Source: Cherax quadricarinatus
Lineage: Eukaryota; Arthropoda; Malacostraca; Decapoda; Parastacidae
DNA: 64,000 nt
NCBI RefSeq assembly: GCF_038502225.1
Contig: NC_091323.1
Coordinates: 26,948,737 to 27,012,736 of the forward strand
Direction: 5' to 3'
The position numbers and the translations under genes are program-made. Of the stretch, positions 51,632 to 63,499 are shown one piece after another (position 1 is the stretch's first letter; every line of letters starts with the position of its first letter). The notes under the pieces are model-generated. The model was not told the DNA's origin. It saw only the letters and a list, made by a program, of their open reading frames with translations, and did no database searches.

Positions 51632-51808
51632 GTTAGACCTGATAGCTTGTGCTAACAGGTCGGTTGCCGTGTTCCTCCCTTAAGTCAATGTGACCTGACC
51701 TGTTAGGTTGGGTGCTTTGGCTTAAGCCGGTAGGAGACTTGGACCTGCCTCGCATGGGCCAGTAGGCCTTCTGCAGTGTTCCTTCGTTCTTATGTTCTTA
51801 TGTTCTTA

Positions 51809-52275
51809 TATAGGTGAGTACACACTCCCTCCACTTTAGTAGGTAGGCTGCCTCGCCTCTCGACTGATGAGAGGGAAGTGTTGTGAAGGTAAGGAGGGAA
51901 AGGTAAGGGTGTGGAGAAAGTGATGCTGGGGTAGAGGTGAAAGGGAAAAGAGGCAGTGGGGGGGGGGAATCATCATCTCACATCGAGGAAACGTTTGTCA
52001 GGCTGTGGTAGCTACGTTGAACGGCAGGCATCTGGCACCAACAGTTTGATTGATCAACGGGGTCGTCTGGGACCGGGCCGCGGGGACGGTGACGTCCCCC
52101 GAATGGACCCCAGATAATCATCTCCCATCTTTCACCCACACTTACAAAACAGGTGTTTCGAAAAGGTGATTTGAAGCTCGTGAAAGACTCTAGAATCAAG
52201 AAATTGGAGTTATCCTTTCCTTAATCAAATCAAATCAAATCTGATACCCCTCATCCCTCGCGTTCCTCATGAATA

Positions 52276-52318
<43 letters not shown>

Positions 52319-53019
52319 GAAAAAGGGTGTTTCCGGTAACCCGAACCTAACTGCCCCAGTCAGGTCAAGCCTAAAGTTTTTGTTATATACACAATTTTCT
52401 GTGTATATACGAAATTATATGCAGGACGGTTAGTAGCAATATGCAGTACACACTACCACCGTTGACATCGAGAGATGATGCGCTGTTGGATAGCTGTCTG
52501 AAAAAACTCGCAGGTTAGCCAGATACACTGGTGGGGAGAGGGTTGATGTTTGTGTTTAGGTTTCACCTCTCTAAATTTAGATCTGCTCGATGAAACGATT
52601 CGTCGTCGGCATCGCTCGTTAAACTTATTTCAATAGGAGTCCACATTCTTCTGTAAATATGTGAACTATTTTTCATAATAGTGTGTGCCTGTGTGTTTAT
52701 GTATAAAAGCTGTTGAGTCCACTGTTACTGGTGGTGGGATTTACATTGCAGCGAAGAGCAAAGTGTGCATGTTATTGTATTCCTAAATATTGTAGTAATT
52801 GTGCTTTGAAAGGGTAAAAAGAAGTCTTCCCTTGTGGACACTACCATATTGTTACTACATTCACGAGGAAGCCCTAAATCCGTAAGGGCTTAGCGCTCTG
52901 GAAAAGGGAGGTAATCAGGTTCGAGGAAGATGAGGGTAGCTCCCAGTTCTTTGGAAGAGTCATTTCGCAGATTCGCAGCATTAGCACATTACATTAGCAC
53001 AGGTTAGTAGTGGCGTTAA
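51809..53019. other. Mostly unique; small repeat pieces
   Basis: 52045-52110 is a SINE/LINE tail piece (GGGACCGGGCCGCGGGGACG). 52276-52318 is an ATT repeat. 52860-52930 matches repeat R3 inverted (GTAAGGGCTTAGCGCTC). No gene. Confidence 0.5.
52276..52318. repeat. (ATT)n microsatellite
   Basis: About 14 units of ATT. Confidence 0.95.
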
Positions 53020-53105
53020 TGTTAGGTAAGAGGACACGTGTGTAACTAACGTGAAATTTTAATGGGCAACATTTCGTTCTCCAGGTGCTTTGTCAAGCCG
53101 TTACG
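53020..53105 (-). mobile_element. Solo HHR fragment, GCTCC subfamily
   Basis: On the minus strand CGGC, TTGACAA, A, GCACCTGGAGAAC, GAAATGTTGCCC: N7 is C and stem II is imperfect. No inverted partner. Confidence 0.6.
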
Positions 53106-53509
53106 ACTTGGCAAAGTAATATGCTCCTTATGATAGTCTCAAACGCTGGACAAGACGTACCAACACGCTCCGTTGTTTATATTCTCTTGCTTTACGTAGC
53201 CTATCCTCACACGGCACATAACCAAAGCATTGTTTCCAGCGAATTAAGTGAATTAAGTATCCCCGCTACTAAATCTTACCTTCCATTTGTGAAATTTAAT
53301 TATTGGCGGCTAATATTAAAGAAGTTTGACATTATTAAATTAAAGAAGCCTGACCTACATTAACCTAACATACCTGATGCCTGATGATTCGCCGTTTTTT
53401 CCACTAACCCAAGGAAAGCCAAAATATAAGTGGTCTGGCCGTTCAAGCCACGAGAGATGACTGAATTGGAATAGGTTCAGAGATCGTTTACTAACCATAT
53501 AGATCCAAT
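53106..53509. other. No recognised feature
   Basis: A 92-codon ORF at 53085-53363 overlaps the HHR fragment and has no recognised motif. Confidence 0.45.
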
Positions 53510-53880
53510 AATGCAATTAAACTACCAGGAACGCACTAAGTACTTAGAATGCAGTGCAAAGAAGCGAAGAAGAAAGAAGCCTGGTGATGTATACATGGAA
53601 AATACATAAATGATAGGCATTGCAGCAGGCCTACTGACCCATGCTAGGCAAGTTCAATCGCACCCACCCTCATACACACACACACACACACACACACACC
53701 CCGTCATGTAATTATCTAACCTGTTTTTAAAGCTAAGAGTTCTTGCTTCACTGTCGCTACTCGACAGTTTGCTCCACTCATCCTCAACTGTTTCCAGACC
53801 AGGGCTTAAGGGCTTCGTCCCAAATTTACAGTACACCGCCTTCACATCGTACTGGAGAGAAATGTGGAAGTGGAAAATTG
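53510..53880 (+). pseudogene. LINE-B fragment split by an inverted CR1 fragment
   Basis: Plus-strand LINE-B pieces (53510-53612, around GGAACGCACTAAGTAC; and 53813-53880, around TTCGTCCCAAATTTACAG) are collinear with 40530-40670. Between them lies minus-strand CR1 3' sequence (53615-53812) carrying a CA repeat at 53681-53699. Confidence 0.7.
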
Positions 53881-53934
53881 AAAGGGGAGTGCCATACCTT
53901 AACTAATCTTTGACGGGTTTCGGAAATTTTCCCA

Positions 53935-54050
53935 CTCCCGTAGCCCGCCCAGACTTGTCTGGTTAATCAAGCTGTTGCTGTTGGCGGCCCGCTGGCCTCC
54001 ACATCCCATCACAGCCTGGTTGGTTAGGTACTTGTTCCGGCAATGTTTAA
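53935..54050 (-). mobile_element. LINE-B 3' tail fragment
   Basis: Minus-strand match to the CAGGCTGTGATGGATGTG and AGCGGGCCTCCAGCAGC tail. Confidence 0.7.
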
Positions 54051-54124
54051 TATCGCACAATCGCTTATAAAAGGGGGAGGGGACCGAACACGTTAGTGTG
54101 TGACTGGTATGAATATAGGAAGTC

Positions 54125-54240
54125 AATTTAGGTGACTGGGTACAACGTTTGAATATTTATTTAGGCTACATTTCGCTCGCTTGACGAAGCTTCGGGTGAA
54201 CAGAACAACCTAAATAAATATTCCAAACTTGCAGATTCGG
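54125..54240. mobile_element. Degenerate HHR-like palindrome
   Basis: Arms GAATATTTATTTAGGCTAC and CTAAATAAATATTCCAAAC flank TTTCGCTCGCTTGACGAAGC. No intact core. Confidence 0.45.
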
Positions 54241-55681
54241 TTATTTATCTAAAACGGGAGTTTGTGGAAGTTGGTTACGACAGGGGCTATGACAAGAGTG
54301 TACAGTGAAGAGCTAGAATTAATAAGTGTACAGAGGAAAGCCAGGGCGGAGGAATAATGTACATGAGAGCAAAGGAAATACAAAAAACCTTTTTTTTTTT
54401 TTAATTACTTCGTATCCATCCGTGTCACTTCGGACACTAGTTTACGCCTGTTTGCATTTTGTGAGCAGCGACTTCACATAAAGATGGAAAGAATGTAACT
54501 TAGTTTTTTTGGAAACGAAGTCATTCAGGAATAGCCCCCCCCCCTCTCTGCCAGCCAGGATACCAAAACAGCTTCCATTACTCTGTCTAACCTCGGACAG
54601 TAGTGATATTTTAATATTAAAAGCAAAAACGTGTACTGTACATCTCGTCCTCGAAAAATATTTGATTCGAAACAGTTTATCCAGAATAACTTACACCCCT
54701 TCCCCCTCCCTACTACTATCTTCGACACCTTATAGAAAAAAAATCTTATGGCCGGCCGATTCGCTTTATAAATCAGCTTGAGAGAGAAAAAAAGCTTACC
54801 ACTTGCAATAACAGACGACACTTCAAACCTAAAACAATCAACCTTTAAAAAACAGCGATAAAGTCTCAGATGGACATCAAAAGTTTGTCACTTTACTGCA
54901 CAAAGCACTTTTCTGTAACATTTAAATGTCTGGTGTTAGAAGTTACTGTATTCCACACATCTCTCTGACTCTCCTTGTCACAACCCTTTTATATTACTCG
55001 ACCACTGTCTTGGTCACTGCTTTACTTCCTCCCGTAGTAACATGGCCCCACAGCCCCGCACATCCTAGCAGGTATAACTTGTTGAGGCTCGAGGTCCGAA
55101 ACAGAAGTTAACAAATCTCTATTGGGTACCAAGAGCTTGGTTGATCAGGTTCGTGGGACGGTACCCCTCCCCCCCTCCCCGGAAGTAAATAACAACAGCA
55201 ATACAATGAGGTGAGTTGGGAGTGAGCATATCTCGACTCGAGTGTTGGGTAACTGTGTGTGGTGGTATAATGTGTATGTTGAAGTGTCCATTACCAGTTA
55301 TTGTTTTTATTATAGTTATCTTGATTTACAACAGGCAGCAACAAAAAGATCACGCTATATGGATTCCTTGGTGCAATGTGCTATTAAAGTGAACTGTTAT
55401 TAGGAGCGTAGCACATCCACAGATGGAGTACTCTTGATAGTGTGTGGGAGTTAGCGTCGTAGGAGAGGAGCTGTGCAATAAGTTAACTGTAGTAGCAGGC
55501 GCTCTAATAACCCACGTGGGTTTAAGAGCTCTCCTTGAGCATATAAGCACCCACATAGAGGAGTGGTGGATACCACCAGTGTTAGGAGTGATAACCTGGA
55601 AACTAATAGTGACAGCCATTGAAATACTACGAAAAAGGCAAACAAAAGACAGATATATATATATAACTTGTAGAAGGAAGC
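54241..55681. other. No gene recognised; probable 5' UTR at the end
   Basis: C-run at 54535-54545 and AT-rich tracts. 55440-55681, just upstream of the exon call, might be 5' UTR; this rests only on position. Confidence 0.4.
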
Positions 55682-55900
55682 ATGGGAGCTACTTCCTCTC
55701 ACCATGAACCCCTGGGGGAGTACCAGCTCTCTAGCGCCTACGGGCGCAGTGCTCCCCAGGGCCCCGCCCACGCCCGCACCTCCCTCAGGAAGTCACTGAG
55801 GAAGAAGAAGCGGGAGAAGCTGGAGCATAAGAACGAGAACAAGGAGAACCAGGGAAATGAGACTACCAGTGACGCTCGTGATCAGCCGCCTCAACCCAAG
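55682..55900 (+). CDS. Putative host first coding exon, possibly N-myristoylated protein
   Basis: 73 codons from ATG to a splice donor (AAG/GTTAGT, 55898-55906), phase 0. The N-terminus MGATSS fits an N-myristoylation signal (G2, S6). Residues 35-50 are strongly basic (SLRKSLRKKKREKLEH), and an acidic/polar tail with KENQGNETTS follows. The exon is GC-richer than its surroundings and is unlike any repeat in the window. Myristate plus a basic cluster suggests a membrane-associated protein. I do not recognise the gene, and no downstream exon is identified within the window. It could still be a chance ORF. Confidence 0.45.
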
Positions 55901-58019
55901 GTTAGTGCTACCTCCATCCCTTCTGTATATATAATTACTTGTTTGCCTTCTATACTACCTTTTAAGCACAATGACGTGAATGTTGTGTTGTATATTTTGT
56001 ACATATTATGTGGCTCCTTGCCAGCATATAAACCACAAGTTAAAGATAAATCACGGGTAAACCAAAGGTAACCCGCAAGTAAAGCATGGTATATATGTGA
56101 ATAATGAGCGCATGATGTCTGTAACGACAGAAAGTGATATGCTAATCACTGTGTAAGTCACTTTCATACGAAACTTTATTTATTTTTTTTAGTGTGAGTG
56201 AGTTAGCTGTATAAGCCGACTTCCGGCGAAATGGCTTAGAAAGTCTTGTACAGGACTCGCTGAGCGTGGGAGACTGGAGGCTAGTCTTTCACTTCAAGGA
56301 CTCTCATCCTAATTGCATCCTGGAGACAACCTTCTCACAGATCACACTTAATTCTTCATAAATATTTTTTTCGCCCTCTAAGATAGTGGTGTTGAAGGGC
56401 TGCTGGTCTAATGAATTGGAGTTACTCTTCATTTTCTTGGATCAGCCTTGTTTACTTCCCAATTCCCTTACGGTTTTAGAGCTTCCATAACTTATAATAA
56501 ATGTTATTGAAGCACGTTTTGATTTATTTAGCATGAAGACTAGTGACCAGGAAGTAGTTCATGTTTATAGATATCTGAAAGTCAAGTTTGTGAGGGTAAG
56601 TTACTCAGCCATTTGATATGAGGATCAAGTGTAAGAGTTGTGGTACGGAATTGTAATACATGTGATGACTTTGTTGGGTATCTCAGATTATGGTTTTACC
56701 CTGGATTTTATTTTTTCAACGTTCTCTGGTGTCTTGATCCAGGAACTAAATTACGCGCTTGACTAAATTCGTACGAGCAGAGGAATTTCTTTTGATTCTT
56801 CGGATTCACAATTTCGCCTGCCTTAAAAGGGACTTTAGCTGTTCAAGAATTTTCTAATCTGTTACTTCTAGCAGTTCGCAGGGCCTACTAAGCCATCACA
56901 GTTTGACTGATCAGTTACTTTGAGCAGGTAGTAATCTAGTTTCCTCTTTAACATTTCCACAATTACTCAGGTTTTTTTTTTTTTAACAGTAACAGGCTGG
57001 TTGGTCAGGTCCTGATCCACCGCAAAGCCTGGTTGTGGACCGGGCCGCTGCCACCCCGGAACACCCAGGTGTTATCTCGACTCCTTTTCTGCTACGTGAA
57101 TTATGCTTTCCATACAACCACACAGTCTTCTAACTTCAAAAATTATTACGGTGTGCATAACTATGATAGGAAGCATTGATCTCAAGTACTTTATTTCCAC
57201 TGCAATCACCCTGATCTCTGCAGCGTTCAAACACGTGTTTTACGCTCATACTCTGATGCAGTCACCGTTTTACATCCATTGACATTTTATTTATTTCTAG
57301 ACTCCTTAGTACTCTTGGTTTTTCCTTCATCTGTTTTGATTCACATAGCCTTTCATACAACCTTCTGCCTACACATTCACTCCCGAATATCTAAGTACAG
57401 TCGTTTCCTTAATAACACCCTTTTCTCCTTCCCCTCCCGAATCAATCTCTTGTTCATTTTTTTTCAATTCTCTGGACTTTTATTAGATTGCTTGTGTTTT
57501 TCTTTTCATAATCTAACTTGCAAACTCCTTCACCAACCTTTGCAATTTCTCTTCGTCTTCCGAAACAGTCGTGTCATCAGCAAAGAGAATCTGTGGCACC
57601 TACTTTATTAAGTTAAGCTTTTAAACCCACGCCTAACCTGCCATTATTCTAGTAATTAACATCTAGATGTAGGTAGATCTTACATCTAGGTAGATGTATT
57701 GCCAACACATTTTTACCAGTGTACTTATCTGACCTATTTTTTACAGTTATCCAAACTGCTCGCTGAGTCATTTAATTTTCTAATAATTTCAGACGAGCAA
57801 CACCATAATAGTAAATAATAGCAATACTATTAATAGTAATAAAGTAGTGGCAATCAGCAGACTATAATCATAATTATATGATTAATAGTAATATCAAAAG
57901 TATTCTGTAATTAATAAAGGTCAAGTGGTATATGGCAGGTGTGAGGAATGTGTTTATAAAGCAAGTAGGTCATGGAGTGTTGCAAGGTGTGGTCGGTTGC
58001 CATGGCAACTGTTGTCACA
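55901..58019. other. No recognised gene (possible intron)
   Basis: Would be intron if the exon call is right. 57030-57075 holds a SINE/LINE tail piece (GGACCGGGCCGC). T-rich ORF at 57279-57611 has no recognised motif. Confidence 0.45.
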
Positions 58020-58215
58020 ACATGATTCAGTTGGGGGTTCGGTCCCCTCAGGGAAGGTTCCTTGATGTTGGTGAGGGGCTCTTGATTTAGGGAATTGGAT
58101 CTGTGCTCCAGTTCCCCAAATTAAGCCTGAATGCCTTCCACATTCCCCCCCCCCAGGCGCTGTATAATCCTACGGGTTTAGCGCTTCCCCTTGATTATAA
58201 TAATAATGGGGGTTC
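58020..58215 (+). repeat. Interspersed repeat R3
   Basis: Shares with 59140-59262 the blocks AAGGTTCCTTGA, GAGGGGCTC, AAGCCTGAA, CAGGCGCTGTATAATCC, GGGTTTAGCGCTTCC and an ATTATAATAAT tail. SINE-like in size; no tRNA head seen. Confidence 0.75.
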
Positions 58216-58317
58216 GGTATCCCCCTCCCCTCCCTAGGTTCCTTAACCTCAAATTCAAGGTCTTGGTCCCCGCTTAACTATAAGGTTGGACAGGTGCATA
58301 ATTGGGTAAGAGTTCGA

Positions 58318-58372
58318 TCTGCTAGAATGGGCCAGTAGGACTCCTGAAGTGATCCTTCATTCTTATGTTCTC
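58318..58372 (+). mobile_element. CR1 3'-end fragment
   Basis: ATGGGCCAGTAGGACTCC then TTCATTCTTATGTTCT, a 5'-truncated CR1 tail. Confidence 0.7.
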
Positions 58373-59139
58373 AACAAATGTGTGTATTACGACAGTTTGT
58401 GTATACACAAATTTCAAGTGTAGAAAACTTTATACAGACATAGTTTCACCTGTTTAACAGGAGCGAGACGAGGTAAGAGTTCAGATGCAGTGGTAGTAGG
58501 TCAACTTGACGGTTAGACTTGTTTGCAGACTTCGCTTATTATCTGTATTGCAAAAGGTGGGTCAGCAGGCAGCTTCCCTGGTTTTCTACGAAGCTGTTGG
58601 AAGTTATAATTAGAGCCATTTCTAAATATTTTCTCTAAATTTGTTTTTTTTCTCTACTAACTAGCTTGGGTTTGACAGTTTCATTAAATGGTTTCAAGAG
58701 TGTTGAATGCAAGTAATGTTCAAATTATCAGTCCTGGAGCTTTACTTTGTTCATTCAAATGTGTTAGGTTTCTCCCAAGTATATTTTATCACATCCTCCA
58801 CATGGAATTTCATACTCGCCATCACACACTTGTTTGCTACTCTTGGCCTTATGTTTTGAGAGTTCTCGTATGGTGAATGACGTGATGACCGGAACAGTTG
58901 TTGACCTCGTTTAGTATATTTTAGATATTTCTGCACCATTACTGGTAGGGGAAAAACTAAAATGCCTCTCGATGTTTACCTGCAGTTAACCTAAAGTTTA
59001 TGCGGTATTCTGTATTTAATTGATAAAACTTACCTCATGTCATTCATACATACACGTCGGTGTTAATCACCATTTGTAACTTCAAGGGTCTTGTTTGCCA
59101 GAATAAAATATATCGGGTTATTTTCTCTCGTTAGCCCTC
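58373..59139. other. No recognised feature
   Basis: Unique sequence. Confidence 0.5.
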
Positions 59140-59262
59140 AAGGAAGGTTCCTTGACGCTGGCGAGGGGCTCAGAATTAAGCCTGAATACCTTCCACAAAA
59201 CCACCCCCACAGGCGCTGTATAATCCTACGGGTTTAGCGCTTCCTCTTGATTATAATAATTC
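59140..59262 (+). repeat. Interspersed repeat R3, second copy
   Basis: See 58020; shorter by an internal deletion between GAGGGGCTC and AAGCCTGAA. Confidence 0.75.
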
Positions 59263-59484
59263 CTCTCGTTAGTTTACCTACCTACCTGCTGTTTTATAAA
59301 ACAGTCCTGATCTACTTCAAGGAAGTGACAATCCACAACAGCTGTGTATCGTCATTACACCCAGTCTCTGCTACACAACCTTCCAAGATTAATTGATATG
59401 CTGAAAATTTATCCGGTTTCTACGTGCAGTGAACACCAACAACCTGACTGGCCAAACAGTCAGTGTCGCGATCATTAACATTTT

Positions 59485-59570
59485 GATGAATAAGACACTT
59501 TTTGCAACACTTGGGTAATTTTTCAACACTAAAGATGCCCAAGTGTTACAAGCGTCTTACTCATCATAAA
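59485..59570. mobile_element. Mini HHR-family palindrome without ribozyme
   Basis: Arms GATGAATAAGACAC / GTCTTACTCATC with TTGCAACACTTGGGTA / GCCCAAGTGTTACAAG. No ribozyme or tail hairpin remains. Confidence 0.5.
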
Positions 59571-60084
59571 CAGCTTGACTGATCAATCATCGCAGGAGGC
59601 CTGTCTGACCCCGGGCAGAGGTGGGCGATATCATCATACCCATATTAAAATTGAGTGTTAAATCAGTAGGAGGTTATCCAACGCCTGAGGAGCGGCAGGT
59701 AATAAAGCTTGATTCAAGGAAGGGGGTTCGAGATCAATTCACCATTCTTCCAACCCCCTTTCTCTCTTCTTTGAAGCGGAAGATGGCAAGAAGCATCGAC
59801 AGGTATTGTAATTTGGTCACCTTGACATAGGACCTTGAAGGAGCGCCTCAGGGAAGACACCCTCTAGACTCGCCACCGCCTCCTCAGCACACTACAACTA
59901 CTTAACAGAAAATAAGACACAAAAGCGGTTATTGGAAACTTTATTTAGACAGTTTCGTCTACACAGGTTTTACTGACTTCTGACCTCCAGGACGTGCTCA
60001 TATCTGCTCTTATATTGGTAAGATGACACGTGCAGTTATACGAAACAGTTTTTAACATTTCCGCCATGCGGTGTTCACTCTCCG
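59571..60084. other. No gene; HHR relic near 59905-59985
   Basis: AAATAAGACAC and AGACAGTTTCGTCTACAC at 59910-59958 suggest a decayed arm. Confidence 0.4.
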
Positions 60085-60325
60085 TACTTAAGAAAGTAGT
60101 ACTGCAGTAGGCCCACTGGCCCATGCTTAGCACGTCCAACTCATACCCACTCATGTACCTGTCCAGCCTAATTTTAAAGCCATCCAAGGTTCTCGCCTAA
60201 GTGACGCTACTCGGGAGTTTGTTCCACTCGTCCACAACTCTGTTACTAAACCAATGCTTCTTATATTTCTTAACCTAAATGTTTACAACTTGAACCCGTT
60301 GCTGCGAGTTGAGTCCTGTCTCTGC
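60085..60325 (-). pseudogene. CR1 3' region fragment
   Basis: Minus strand matches the C-terminal end of CR1 ORF2 and the 3' UTR (CAGTAGGCCCACTGGCCC). Diverged and truncated. Confidence 0.8.
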
Positions 60326-60399
60326 TCATATTGTATATTATTTTCTTATTCCGTGATGGATACTGCTCTCCTAGATTGTTAGCTCTTCCATTACAGGGG

Positions 60400-60535
60400 G
60401 TAAGTGTGTGTGTACTTTGTGTGTGTGTGTACTTTGTGCGTGTGTACTTTGTGTTTGTACTTTGTGTGTGTGTGTACTTTGTGCGTGTGTACTTTGTGTT
60501 TGTACTTTGTGTGTTTGTACTTTGTGTAGTGGTTT
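60400..60535 (+). repeat. GT-rich tandem repeat
   Basis: Repeats of GTGTGTGTACTTTGTG and GTTTGTACTTTGTG. Confidence 0.9.
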
Positions 60536-61459
60536 GTAGTTAAGATTCTGCTGTTAAGTTTTTAGCGACTGGGACCACATTGACTTTCAACAATCTGGTA
60601 TTTGAGTGGTCTTCAGAGTTGTACTCTAGAAGCCTGGTGTCAGGCCAGATTTCATATTTCATTTTAAATGACCTTGCGAGTTGTTCACTGGGGACGTTGA
60701 CGCCGCCACCAATCACCAGGTCACCACCACCCCTTTCATAACTTAGCATCGTAAACCCCTGCCACCTTTAATACACATCTCCACTTCCCCCACCTCTGGA
60801 CCTTACCCCCACCCCATCATCATCATCCCACCTAACTCTCAGGTTACAAACTGTGTTAATTTAAGCTGGAGACACAACATTGGCTGGGGCTGGCATGCCT
60901 CCACACAGTGGTGTGTTGTGGACTTGTGTATCTTCAACACCTGTGACATACCCTTGACAGGTTTCAAGAGTTAGTTACCCCCTCCCATCCTCCGCAGCCC
61001 GGCCTGAGGCAACATTTCCTTGTTGACTACCTGGTCAACTAGACTGTTATTACTAGTGGCTTTTAGGTTTACATAGCCATTACAGCCTGGTTGATCTGTC
61101 AGTTGCAAGGTGACGGACGCTTTTTTTTATGTATTAAGTAATATTAAGCATATCTGTAGTATGGTGCTGATTTGTTTTGCGATTGAAAGAGTGGGGCTGT
61201 TTTACTTGTCAGAAGAAATGGGAAAATTTCTCTTGATGGTTCGTATGATCCACTCAGTGGTCAGTCAGCCACTAATGAATTAAATTATTGACGACTTGAT
61301 TAATTCTTCAAGAGAGAGAGAGAGAGTGTGTTGCAAACATCTCTCTAATCGCTGATAAAACTGTAACCCCACTTCTAAGAAGGCAGTGGTTGCATGGCCG
61401 TGTACTCTGCCCAAGGCCTAGAGCGTGGAATTCTACATTCATCAAGAATTTCAAGGAAC
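60536..61459. other. No recognised feature
   Basis: 60995-61115 faintly resembles a decayed LINE tail (CCTGGTCAACTAGACTG). Short GA repeat at 61310. Confidence 0.4.
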
Positions 61460-61855
61460 CCTTAAGAGGTACGTAAGTACCCCTGTCTTATAATAAGATG
61501 CTCATTTTTCCACTATAATTTACCTTGTCCATAATTACCATCGCATTTGCTGTTTCGTAAGGCGAGGCTTTGCTCAGACTTCTACAACACAGTTGTCCTC
61601 AAAGACTTGCTAAGTTATACCATGAAGTAAAGACAGATCCTAGACTTCACCTTACGAAACACACAAAGCAAATACGATAGTAATTATGGACAAGGTAGAT
61701 TATAGGGGGAAATAACATGTAAAGTAAAAGGACACAAGTGCAACTAATGTGACATTTTATTGTGGCAACGTTTCGCTCTCCAGGAACTTTATCAAGCCGT
61801 TACAAACAGTACATGGACACACGTTAGAAGACAGGGAAACTGACGTGCCCCTTAA
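61460..61855. mobile_element. Foldback element FB2 with nested HHR fragment
   Basis: Homologous to FB1 at 14653: arms with TTGTCCATAATTACCATC and GATAGTAATTATGGACAAGG. The right arm is interrupted at 61723-61808 by a GCTCC-subfamily HHR fragment (minus: GGC, TTGATAA, A, GTTCCTGGAGAGC, GAAACGT, T, GCC), which is therefore younger. Confidence 0.75.
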
Positions 61856-62417
61856 AACATGCCTTAAATATTGTATGGAAAAGATGCCTAGACACTTGAT
61901 TTATCAGCGATTAAATAATGCAGTGGGGCTTATATTTGAAACAAGTATAATAATTCTATGGGATTAGTACTAATCCCATAGAATTTAAATTTTATGGGAT
62001 TTGTACCAATGTTAGCTGGTCTGCGGGGCCTTTAGATGGAATGGAAAAAATGCATTCTCCACCCTTCTTTTATTTAGCGGTGTTATTATTGGTAGTTATT
62101 GGGTTTGATTTTGCATATGTATAGAAATTGAAATATTTGGGGGGTTTATGCAATATTCTGGAGGTCTTTTTGTTCCCTTTGTGCTTTGTTTGTTACGACA
62201 GCTTAAAGTTTTTGCTCTGTCTTGATGATCTCTTGTCTGTTAAAATGCGTGTCATGTATAGCCGTAACAGTCTGACGGCTTAGGAATATTAGGTTGACTG
62301 ACACTGACCTCCAGTTCAAGCCCCTCGCTTTCCCGTAGTGATGGTTACGATGTAGGTATAGCTGAAAGGATACGACCGCAGACGACAGACAGTATCTTTA
62401 TTGATACGTAAGGCACA
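61856..62417. other. No recognised feature
   Basis: Small palindrome TAATTCTATGGGATTAGTA / TACTAATCCCATAGAATT at about 61950-61985. Otherwise unique. Confidence 0.45.
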
Positions 62418-62665
62418 TGTGGAACAGTTAGGTATCTTTATTACGAAACGTTTCGCCTACACAGTAGTCTTCATCAGTCGAATATAGAAGAGTTAGCAGA
62501 AGCGGTAGAGATGTGAAGACGATGCAGTTTACTGCTTCTACTAACTCTTCTGTATTCGACTGAAGAAGCCTACTGTGTAGGCGACACGTTTCGGAATAAA
62601 GATACCTAACTGTTGCACATGTGTCTTGTATATCAACCTGTCGGTATTGTATACCATATTTATAT
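62418..62665 (+). mobile_element. HHR element, one ribozyme mutated
   Basis: Minus motif at 62439-62484: TATTCGA, CTGATGA, one stem II mismatch, GAAACGT, T, TCG-(T)-AATA. The plus motif at 62553-62598 has GACA for GAAA and should be dead. The tail CCTGTCGGTATTGTATACC is at right. Confidence 0.8.
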
Positions 62666-62669
62666 TCAC

Positions 62670-62780
62670 AATTTTCTATTTTTTTTTATTAGCACACTGG
62701 CCGATTCCCACCAAGGCAGGGTGGCCCGAAAAAGAAAAACTTTCACCATCACTCACAATATCCTTATTAAACCCAAAGCA
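62670..62780 (-). repeat. Interspersed repeat R2, inverted copy
   Basis: Contains CACACTGGCCGATTCCCACC and AAGGCAGGGTGGCCCG; matches 13737-13856 on the other strand. Confidence 0.75.
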
Positions 62781-63499
62781 GAGAAGTTATGTACATCTTC
62801 ATTGCACCACTCAATCCGAACCCCAAACCGTGATCACAACAAATGGTAGCAGCGGTGGGATGTAGCTCACATTGTGTTTCCGTACAGCTTCCGCACCTCG
62901 CATATAATTAGCAGCTATAGAAAATGAGCCAATCCATGAAGTTTGCAATAAAATACTGCTGACAACATCAGAGTACATATGATCGGGGCCTGGAGGCTAA
63001 AATTCATTGAACTCGGTCGGTAGAGCTTAAGAGCCGGCCAAGTAATCATGAATCAACCCCCTGGAAACACAACTAGGCGAGTACAATTGGTAAAGTTACT
63101 TGACAGTATCCAAGTTCAATCCTGTTTCATACTGAAATTCTGCAATATTTGCCATAAGAACTTGGAGTAATGAGAGTGAAAACCAGCGAGCTACAGTGTC
63201 AGGTGCTCACGTTACCACTTTTTCTCAGCTGTTAAGAAAGAGCAAATTGGACCAGTTCTGCAAATTGTGACATCATTCAAGCTGTGGCGACTAATTGAAC
63301 CTGCGGATCAAGCACAGCCTCGTTGATCGAGGAAGTCTAGTTCTCAGGCTGGATTGCGAGTACAGAACACTCGAAATCAGTCGCAAGTAAGTTGCTAGTT
63401 ATACTTCTTGTTCTGTAGGATAACTTATTATAACATGTCCACTGATATTTGATCACCGCTCACAGTCCCAGATCATCCAGCTTGTGATAACTGTGTGTG
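62781..63499. other. Mostly unique; LINE tail piece near 63045-63085
   Basis: GAATCAACCCCCTGG then ACAACTAGGCGAGTAC resembles the third LINE tail at 37870. No gene. Confidence 0.4.

Larger units (their letters stand above)
47661..51808 (+). mobile_element. Full-length CR1 non-LTR retrotransposon, about 4.15 kb
   Basis: Layout: a 5' UTR of about 100 bp with a duplicated 21-mer, ORF1 (47760-48686), ORF2 (48686-51631), a 3' UTR of about 160 bp and an octamer tail (GTTCTTAT about three times). Both ORFs are intact. An esterase-type ORF1 and an octamer 3' tail are known marks of CR1 elements. Near identity with the copies at 29659 and 42067 implies current or very recent activity. Confidence 0.93.
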
